From an uncultured Pirellulaceae bacterium (GTDB lineage: Bacteria; Planctomycetota; Planctomycetia; Pirellulales; Pirellulaceae), in assembly GCA_934278005.1 (NCBI GenBank), contig CAKQWG010000044.1, positions 1 to 21,550 of the forward strand: a stretch of 21,550 bases of DNA, in the 5' to 3' direction. Of this stretch, positions 15,388 through 21,550 are shown one piece after another. Below the pieces are notes generated by a model. That model searched no databases, was not told where the DNA came from, and saw nothing but the letters and a program-made list of their open reading frames with translations. The position numbers and the translations under genes were made by a program. Within the stretch, counting starts at the first letter, position 1, and each line of letters begins with the position of its first letter.

Positions 15388-15410
15388 GTTCAAAATTTCA
15401 GCGAGTGTGT

Positions 15411-15435
15411 TCCAAGAAACACTACATTTCTTGGA
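15411..15435 (-). promoter_or_regulatory. 9-bp inverted repeat upstream of the three-YHS gene
   Basis: TCCAAGAAA (15411-15419) and TTTCTTGGA (15427-15435) form a perfect 9-7-9 inverted repeat 36 nt upstream of the chosen start. It overlaps a second possible stem, GTGTT/AACAC, so the two cannot form together. It could be a protein operator, an mRNA processing hairpin between cusA and the YHS gene, or a leader switch. Confidence 0.55.
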
Positions 15436-15586
15436 TGCTTAAAGGACGCGTTCCTTCAACGTAAATTGACAACCTCTAGGTGCCGCAACGGGTTTGACCA
15501 ACAGTTGTCGAGCGTGGCGCGAGCTGCGACAGTGCAGTTTCGAAACCGGTGGCTGGAAGCTTAGGCGAGTTGTTTTCAGCTTCTTG

Positions 15587-18500
15587 CTAAGCGGCATTCG
15601 TTTGTTCCTGGTGCTGAGCCAGCGGCATCTCTTCGGTCCCTTCCCATAACGGATCGCTCATCCCGAAACGCATTTTGAATTCGAGGTATGCCGAATAAAG
15701 CGTAGGGACGATAAACGATGTTAGCGGTTCAGCCAGCATGCCGCCGAACACGGGAATAGCCATCGCGCGCGCCACGTCCGCCCCGCGACCGGTCGCCATC
15801 AACACTGGGATCAGAGCGACCAAGGTTGTGACAGTGGTCATCATGCAGGGACGGATGCGCTTCAGTCCGGCTTCGTAAATCGTGTCGCGAATGTCCTGCA
15901 CGCTATTGATCTTGCGCTTCTTCAGCAGTTGGTGAATGTAGGTAGCCATGACTACGCCATCGTCGACGGCCAGCCCAAACAGTGCGATGAAGCCAACCCA
16001 GACCGCGGTGTTCAATTCAACCTCCATCCAAGCGACAAGTACCATCCCTCCCGCGAACGCGACAGGAATCCCTGAAAAGACCACCATCGAAATGGGCAGG
16101 TTGCGAAACTCCAGATAGATCACGAACAGGTTGATCAGCATGACGATGGGGATGATCCACATCAGCCGCAAATTTGCTTCGATCTGATTGCGAAAGCTAC
16201 CGACCGCTTCCAGCGAATAGCCTGTCGGCAGAACTAAAGAGGCGGTCGTCTCTGCCGTCTCTGCCGTCTCTGCCGTCTCTGCCGTCTCTGCCATCTCTGC
16301 CGCTCTAGCTGTCGCGGCTGTACTGCCGTTCTCACTGGCAGCCTGTGCGAGGCCGTGCGTGTGCTCGCTATGCGAGCCATGATGTTGTGCGTCGCTACCG
16401 CGTGTTTCAAGCCGGCCGGGCAACTGAGCCAAGCGCAATTCCTTCTCGATCGCCTTGACCGATTCCAAGTCGCCCGCGGCCCCGCTGGTCATGAAAGCTA
16501 CGTGAGCAACCAGTCGCCCATTTTCACTGTTGATGGCGCTCGGCCCCCAGTCCAACTCTAACTTGGCCAATTCCTCTAACGGCACGACTGCTCCGCTAGC
16601 AGTCACGACCGGCAAACGGCTGAGTTGATCGATGCGTTCGCGAAGGTCGCGATTGTATCGAAGCCGCACAGGATAGCGCTCGCGGCCCTCAACTGTCGTG
16701 ATAAGATTCATGCCTCCGAGCGCCGTCTCAATGACTTGGTTGACCATGCTAGCGGTCATGCCATATCGCGAGGCGGCCTGACGGTCGAGGGAGAATTCAA
16801 TATAGGGAGCGCCCATCACGATGTCTGGATTGACTGTGCCAGAGTTGACATAATTGGACTTTCTCAGATGCGCAGCGACATCGAAGGCTGCCTTGGCAAG
16901 CGTCTGCAATTCATCGCCATAGATGCGGATTGCCATCGACGCTTTGATACCGCTTTGCAACATGACCACACGGCCTTCGATGGGTTGCAATGCGGAGGCG
17001 GGAGTGACTCCCGGCAGCGTGGCCACACGGTTGATCTCATCCCAGATGTCACGCGGCGTCACTCCGTCGCGCCATTGCTCTTTCGGCTTGAGCATAACGT
17101 ACGTTTCAATCATCGTGGTGGGGGCGGGATCGAGCGCAGATTCCACGCGGCCGATTTTTCCCAGCACTTCTTTGACTTCAGGAATTTGGCCGATGAGCAC
17201 ATCCTGAGTTTGCAGAACCTGCATAGCTTGTGAAAAGCTGGCAGCGGGATAAAGCGTTGGCATGTAGAACCAACTTCCTTCATCCAGCGCAATCCAGTCA
17301 TCACTCTGTAGTCCCGTGAAGATGTGTTTAGCGTCGACGTAGCCGGGAAGCTGATTGAGGTCAGCACCGAACAGGCCCGCCAGCCTTTCAACTGGCTGCA
17401 GGAGGGTTGGCAAGCCTACGAAACCTCCAACGCCTAGGACCAACAGGGCCGCTGGGAAGCAAAGCGCGAACACTTTATTGTTGAGCGCGTGCCGCAGTCG
17501 CGCCGCGTATATCCAGCGCACAAAGCGACTCGTCGGGATCTCTTCTATCGGGCGAATGCGCTCGCGAAAAAAGTGCCATCCCAGCAGCAGGCCGATCAGG
17601 CCCACCAGCAGCGTGACCGCCCACTTGGGAACGCCCAGGTAGCTCGCTAAGTCCTGGCCCCACAAGAAGTGCGATAGTGTGGCTAACATACTGCTCAAAG
17701 CGATGGCTGCTACGGCGGCCGAGCGCCTGCGATAACCCGCGCTGCGCAACATCAAATTGCTTAGCGCCGGGACCAGCGTTACGGCGGTGAGCATGGCCGC
17801 TGCAATGGCGAATGTTTTGGTATACGCCAGCGGAGAAAACAACCGATAGTCGCGACCGGTCAGGAAGAACACTGGCAGAAAGCTAATGATGGTAGTGGCT
17901 ACGGCGGTGACTACGGCGGGGGCAACTTCGATGGTGGCGTCATAAACGACCTCCGCGCGAGTGGCCGTGGGGGGAGAGTGCTTTTCGGGTGCACGCACGG
18001 CTTCGGCCCTCTGCCGCTCCCACTCGGCCAAGTGCTGGTATACGTTTTCTGAAACGATGATCCCCATATCGACCATGGTTCCAATGGCAATGGCGATCCC
18101 GGCCAGCGACATAATGTTCGATCCAACGCCGACTGTGTACATGGCAATGAATGACATAAGCACGGCGGCGGGTAAACAGATGGCGACTACAAAGCTGCTG
18201 CGGATGTGCAGTAGAAACAACAAGATAACGACCGCGGTGATGATGATCTGATCGCGCAGCGCATGGGTCAACGTAGCCATCGTCTCGTCGATCAATTCGC
18301 TGCGATCGTACACTCCGCGGATGGTGACACCTTGTAGGGCAGGCTCGATTTGAGCGATCTTATCTTTGACTCGTTCGATAACGACGCGTGGGTTTTCTCC
18401 GTAGCGCATGACGATTACGCCCCCGACTGCCTCGGCGCCGTTGAAGTCGAGCGCACCGCGGCGAAAGTCAGGCCCCAGCTGTACCTGCGCCACGTCGCCG

Positions 18501-19294
18501 ACACGGACCGGCACGCCAGCGCGCTGCAGAATAACCGTCTGCTCGATATCGGCAATCGCTTTTTCTGTTCCGCCATCGGTCCCCAGGAAGCCCTTGCCGC
18601 GAACGATGTACTCCATGCCCGCCGACTCAATTGTCTTGGCACCAACATCTACGTTGGAACCTTCGATGGCCATGGCCAGGGCATCTAAGGGAACTTCATG
18701 GAAGCGTAGCTTGTCGGGATCGACGTCGATTTGATATTGTCGCACGTAGCCGCCGATCGAGGCCACTTCGCTGACGCCCTCGACGGCCCGCAGTTCGTAC
18801 TTGATTACAAAGTCTTGCAGGCTGCGCAGGGAGGCTAAATCCATGCCACCCTCGGGCGGCTGCAGAACGTAGTAGAAGATTTGCCCCAGGCCAGTTGCAT
18901 CGGGGCCAAGCTGCGGGACGACCCCTTCGGGCAGTTGAGAGGCGGCTGAACCCAACTGCTCTGACACGCGGCTTCGCGCCCAGTAGAAGTCGATGTCGTC
19001 GCTAAATGTTACCTGCAGAAAGCTGGTGCCGAACATGCTATTGCCCCGCACCGACTCCGCGCCTGGCACCGCCAATAAAGCGACGCTCAGCGGGTACGTA
19101 ACCTGGTCTTCGATATCTTTGGGCGATCGGCCTGGCCACTCCGTAAGCACGATGACTTGATTTTCACCGACGTTCGGAATGGCATCGATGGGGACTGCAG
19201 TGAACGCCCACCAGCCGCCTAGCGAGATAGCGAAGGTCAAGGCGACGACCAGCCAGGGTTCTTTGACGCAGAAGCGTATGATCAAGTTGAGCAT
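15587..19294 (-). CDS. cusA: CusA/CzcA-family heavy-metal RND efflux pump
   Basis: 1235 residues, about 190 more than typical CusA (about 1045). It opens MLNLIIRFCVKEPWLVVALTF and shows the RND features: proton-relay helix with Asp409 and Glu416 (IAIGTMVDMGIIVSEN), IALDEGSWFYMPTLYP at the start of the second periplasmic half, and DPAPTTMIETYVMLKP. These mark the HME subfamily. The extra length comes mainly from an added membrane segment between helices 6 and 7 and from a periplasmic linker near residues 965-1020 with a His-rich run (HHGSHSEHTHG) and AETAET repeats. A Met in VVMLQSGIK fits the Cu/Ag methionine site, but the position of E. coli Met672 seems replaced, judged from memory. It starts 3 bp after the cusB stop, so translation is probably coupled. 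Substrate Cu(I)/Ag(I) is most likely. Confidence 0.94.
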   Translation of the reverse strand: MLNLIIRFCVKEPWLVVALTFAISLGGWWAFTAVPIDAIPNVGENQVIVLTEWPGRSPKDIEDQVTYPLSVALLAVPGAESVRGNSMFGTSFLQVTFSDDIDFYWARSRVSEQLGSAASQLPEGVVPQLGPDATGLGQIFYYVLQPPEGGMDLASLRSLQDFVIKYELRAVEGVSEVASIGGYVRQYQIDVDPDKLRFHEVPLDALAMAIEGSNVDVGAKTIESAGMEYIVRGKGFLGTDGGTEKAIADIEQTVILQRAGVPVRVGDVAQVQLGPDFRRGALDFNGAEAVGGVIVMRYGENPRVVIERVKDKIAQIEPALQGVTIRGVYDRSELIDETMATLTHALRDQIIITAVVILLFLLHIRSSFVVAICLPAAVLMSFIAMYTVGVGSNIMSLAGIAIAIGTMVDMGIIVSENVYQHLAEWERQRAEAVRAPEKHSPPTATRAEVVYDATIEVAPAVVTAVATTIISFLPVFFLTGRDYRLFSPLAYTKTFAIAAAMLTAVTLVPALSNLMLRSAGYRRRSAAVAAIALSSMLATLSHFLWGQDLASYLGVPKWAVTLLVGLIGLLLGWHFFRERIRPIEEIPTSRFVRWIYAARLRHALNNKVFALCFPAALLVLGVGGFVGLPTLLQPVERLAGLFGADLNQLPGYVDAKHIFTGLQSDDWIALDEGSWFYMPTLYPAASFSQAMQVLQTQDVLIGQIPEVKEVLGKIGRVESALDPAPTTMIETYVMLKPKEQWRDGVTPRDIWDEINRVATLPGVTPASALQPIEGRVVMLQSGIKASMAIRIYGDELQTLAKAAFDVAAHLRKSNYVNSGTVNPDIVMGAPYIEFSLDRQAASRYGMTASMVNQVIETALGGMNLITTVEGRERYPVRLRYNRDLRERIDQLSRLPVVTASGAVVPLEELAKLELDWGPSAINSENGRLVAHVAFMTSGAAGDLESVKAIEKELRLAQLPGRLETRGSDAQHHGSHSEHTHGLAQAASENGSTAATARAAEMAETAETAETAETAETTASLVLPTGYSLEAVGSFRNQIEANLRLMWIIPIVMLINLFVIYLEFRNLPISMVVFSGIPVAFAGGMVLVAWMEVELNTAVWVGFIALFGLAVDDGVVMATYIHQLLKKRKINSVQDIRDTIYEAGLKRIRPCMMTTVTTLVALIPVLMATGRGADVARAMAIPVFGGMLAEPLTSFIVPTLYSAYLEFKMRFGMSDPLWEGTEEMPLAQHQEQTNAA
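16248..16301 (-). repeat. Six 9-bp in-frame tandem repeats inside cusA
   Basis: Six consecutive GTCTCTGCC units (plus strand), the last with A for G (16293-16301), encode (Ala-Glu-Thr)n in the periplasmic linker. The 9-bp unit keeps the frame, so slippage would only change linker length. Confidence 0.92.
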
Positions 19295-19297
19295 CGT

Positions 19298-21538
19298 CTA
19301 TTCCTCCACTCCCATATCCCGCACCAGTTCACCGCAGCGGAGCATCTCTGCGCCCCAGTACGGATTGGCAAGCTCTGCTTCGGCCTGCATCCAGTCTCCG
19401 CCACCTCCGGGAACCATGGGGCAGTAGAAATGCTTGAGCTTGTCTGCTGTCTGCGTACCTCGCGCCGTTGTGGCAGCTCTGAGTAGCGCATGACTGACAG
19501 TGCGAAAGGCCGCGCGGGCGCTCTCAAGTGAGCCATCCATGTGCGTGGCAGAATGACGAGCTTGAGCAACTTGGCGTTGGGTCGCGTCAGGTACTTCTGC
19601 AGACGTTTCCAGCTTGGACAGGGTTTGCACAAGAGAGCTGAGCGCGGCTGGGGGCGGGCTCTGGTCTGCGGCGAGCGCGCGCTGGATTTCAAAGTAGGCC
19701 TCATACGCCCTGTCAAAGTCCTCTCCGGCTTGACCCGCCAGCAGTGCGGGCCGGGCAACGGGCAACTCAAGCGGCCCAGGGGCATGGGTCGGAGCCTTGC
19801 TGGGATCGAGCAAGGAGGGATTTCCGACAAGCTGCATCTGAGAATCGATTAAGAAATTCCCATGCGTGGCCACGGTTTCACCAGCCGCTAAGCCCGCGAC
19901 AATCACCGCATTAGTATCGTTCATCGCACCCACTGCCACGCGCCGGATCTCAAACCGGCCCGGTTCGGTTTCAACGTACAGCACTCCCTGGTCACCCGTC
20001 AGGAGCAACGCGTCGCGGGGAACGGTCACGACGCGGTGAGCCAGCAGCGGCTCAGCCGAGTAGCCGAACTGGACTGTTGGTACCAGCTCCATGCCGCACA
20101 GCGGGCAATGGCCGGGATCATCGCGAATGACTTGCGGGTGCATGGGACTGATGTATTTGCCCGCCAGCGCGGGATCATACACCTGCCCGCTGCGAAGTGC
20201 AGGCACTGTGATTCTGGCTGATGCGTAGTCGCCCGGCCGCAGCTTGCCATCGAAATTCAGCACCTCCACGCGGACCCTGACGGTGCGCGTCTTGGGCTGA
20301 ACGGTAGGATCGATAAAGGCCACGCGGCCAGTGAAGACCTCGCCTGGCAGGGACTGAATTTCCGCTTCCACTTGTTGCCCGAAGCGGACGCTGGCAGCGT
20401 CATCCGGGAACAGATCAAGCATGAGCCAGACCGAAGATAGGTCTGCAATCTTCAGAATCGCTTGTCCAGTCGTTACATAGTCTCCCTCAACGGCGGCCTT
20501 CTCGATAACAGTGCCTGTCTGGGGCGATTTAATTTGAATTCTCGATTGCGGCTGACGACTCTGGCTGAGCGCTTCGATCTGCTCGGCGGTCATGCCTAGC
20601 TCCCTCAAGTTCTCACGTGCCATGCTGCGCAGGTCGCTACTCCCAAGGCTGAAGCGACCCGCCACTTTGCTCTCCAGGCTAGCTACGAATTCGGTCTGGG
20701 CAGAGTACAGCTGAGGGCTGTAGATCAGTGCCAAGTTATCCCCTTTCTGAACCTGCACACCGACGTAGTTGGCCGTCATTCCCTCTAGCCTGCCGTCGGT
20801 GTAGGCCGAGATTGTCGCTAGACGGCTTTCGTCAAAGTCGATTGAACCGATCGTGCGCAGCGTGCGGGTCATCTCTCCGATCTCAGCCACGGCGGTCTGG
20901 ATGCCAACCAGGCGTCTAGCTGCAGGCTGGATGTTAACGGAGATGCCGTCGCCCCCTCCGCCAGAACTCGCTTCGACCAGTTCCATGCCGCACACTGGAC
21001 AACGGCCCGGCTCTGAGGAAGGCGGTGTGCACATCATGGGACAGATGTAACGTTTGGCTTCTCCACTGGCCGTATCGTCCTGACTGCCAGACGAGGCTTG
21101 TTCACCAAAGAGTCCCTTAGCGGTGATCCACTCCCGCCGCTGGGCAACCCCGAGCATCGCCAACAGCAGCGCCCCGACGGCTAGCACGACCGCTGATTTC
21201 AGGGCAAAGCGGACCAGCCACGCCCAGCCACCAAGCTGCGCGTCGGCCGAACCGCGCGCGGCCGGGGCAGATCGACTAGGGGGCGCTGCTGGCGTCTCGT
21301 CGGTGGCCGGCGTAGCAGTTGCTGCGGAGGCTGGGTTGGTTTGCTGGTCTGCCCGGTCGCTGATCGACTCCTGGCCCCGGCGTCCCACAATTGCACTCCC
21401 AGCCGCTGCTCCTGTCTCACTCCCTGTGCCACTCCCTGTGCCAGTCTGTGTTGCAGCCGAATGCTCTTCCTCGCGCTGCGCATCGCTAGCGGGACTGGCA
21501 CTGCCGGGAGTTCGAAGCGGTCTTTTGATTGGTTTCAT
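19298..21538 (-). CDS. cusB: CusB-like RND periplasmic adaptor with added metal-binding domains
   Basis: 746 residues, nearly twice E. coli CusB (about 407). A long polar N-terminus (residues 1-105) leads to one membrane helix (FALKSAVVLAVGALLLAMLG, about 111-130), anchoring the adaptor in the inner membrane. Two heavy-metal-binding motifs follow: YICPMM...GRCPVCGMELV (164-188) and YISPMHPQVIRDDPGHCPLCGMELV (about 461-485), with the second placed inside the adaptor. Between and after them lies the membrane-fusion core (RLATISAYTDGRLEGM, IKSPQTGTVIEKAAVEGDYV). The C-terminus (YCPMVPGGGGDWMQ...NPYWGAEMLRCG, about 700-735) matches the DUF3347 type. It links CusA to a TolC-type duct and could load metal. 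It heads the cusBA-YHS unit; only 12 bp upstream are visible, so its promoter is outside the window. Confidence 0.92.
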   Translation of the reverse strand: MKPIKRPLRTPGSASPASDAQREEEHSAATQTGTGSGTGSETGAAAGSAIVGRRGQESISDRADQQTNPASAATATPATDETPAAPPSRSAPAARGSADAQLGGWAWLVRFALKSAVVLAVGALLLAMLGVAQRREWITAKGLFGEQASSGSQDDTASGEAKRYICPMMCTPPSSEPGRCPVCGMELVEASSGGGGDGISVNIQPAARRLVGIQTAVAEIGEMTRTLRTIGSIDFDESRLATISAYTDGRLEGMTANYVGVQVQKGDNLALIYSPQLYSAQTEFVASLESKVAGRFSLGSSDLRSMARENLRELGMTAEQIEALSQSRQPQSRIQIKSPQTGTVIEKAAVEGDYVTTGQAILKIADLSSVWLMLDLFPDDAASVRFGQQVEAEIQSLPGEVFTGRVAFIDPTVQPKTRTVRVRVEVLNFDGKLRPGDYASARITVPALRSGQVYDPALAGKYISPMHPQVIRDDPGHCPLCGMELVPTVQFGYSAEPLLAHRVVTVPRDALLLTGDQGVLYVETEPGRFEIRRVAVGAMNDTNAVIVAGLAAGETVATHGNFLIDSQMQLVGNPSLLDPSKAPTHAPGPLELPVARPALLAGQAGEDFDRAYEAYFEIQRALAADQSPPPAALSSLVQTLSKLETSAEVPDATQRQVAQARHSATHMDGSLESARAAFRTVSHALLRAATTARGTQTADKLKHFYCPMVPGGGGDWMQAEAELANPYWGAEMLRCGELVRDMGVEE

Positions 21539-21550
21539 TGGTTGATCTCG

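Noticed and set aside
16625..17233. 202-residue frame opposite cusA
   Set aside because: No recognisable motif or ribosome site, and cusA is clearly coding here.
1..21550. CRISPR arrays, insertion sequences, tRNA or rRNA genes
   Set aside because: None was seen on reading both strands; the tandem repeats present are short and lack spacers, and no transposase motif was found.

Overview
The window looks like chromosomal DNA of a Planctomycetota bacterium, probably near Pirellulales. This is an inference from gene content and style: a proline-rich membrane-anchored toroid-repeat protein, a secreted PQQ-type propeller starting NWPQWRG, repeated CP...CCxGC metal-binding domains in a secreted protein, a short secreted protein with a secretin-like tail motif, and weak or absent Shine-Dalgarno sites. 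No rRNA, tRNA, CRISPR array, transposase or phage gene was seen.

Left part (1-6186) is mostly housekeeping or lineage-specific. It holds the 3' part of a toroid-repeat membrane protein (open at the left edge), a UbiD-family decarboxylase just behind it, a convergent secreted protein with a secretin-like motif (minus strand), a small caspase/CHAT-like protein with a His/Cys pair, and a small conserved-looking protein of unknown function ending in a strong intrinsic terminator.

Middle part (6370-8284) starts the metal region. A textbook MerR-type promoter (20-bp spacer filled by a perfect dyad) precedes a MerR regulator that keeps two metal-loop cysteines but lacks the dimerisation-helix cysteine. 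The next gene fuses an HMA metal-binding domain to a MauE/DoxX-like membrane domain. A convergent, cytosolic, 18-cysteine copper storage protein (Csp3-like) follows on the minus strand. A secreted PQQ-propeller protein lies between this and the next cluster.

Right part (10293-21538) is a copper export and detoxification island in two opposing units. On the plus strand: a TolC/CusC-like outer membrane channel, a Tat-exported multicopper oxidase, and a CsoR copper repressor. On the minus strand: cusB, cusA and a secreted protein with three YHS/TRASH-like cysteine domains, ending in an intrinsic terminator. Together they could oxidise Cu(I) in the periplasm, move Cu across the outer membrane, buffer it in the cytosol (Csp) and sense it (CsoR, MerR-like). 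No Cu P-type ATPase and no CopZ are in the window.

The most interesting signal is non-coding. The promoter regions of csp and of the tolC-oxidase unit share a two-box module in the same orientation and with similar spacing: a palindrome built on GATCGC-n3-GCGATC, then about 30 nt later a TACCC...GGTATGC box. This suggests that the cytosolic copper store and the export/oxidase operon are controlled together, possibly by CsoR plus a second unidentified factor.
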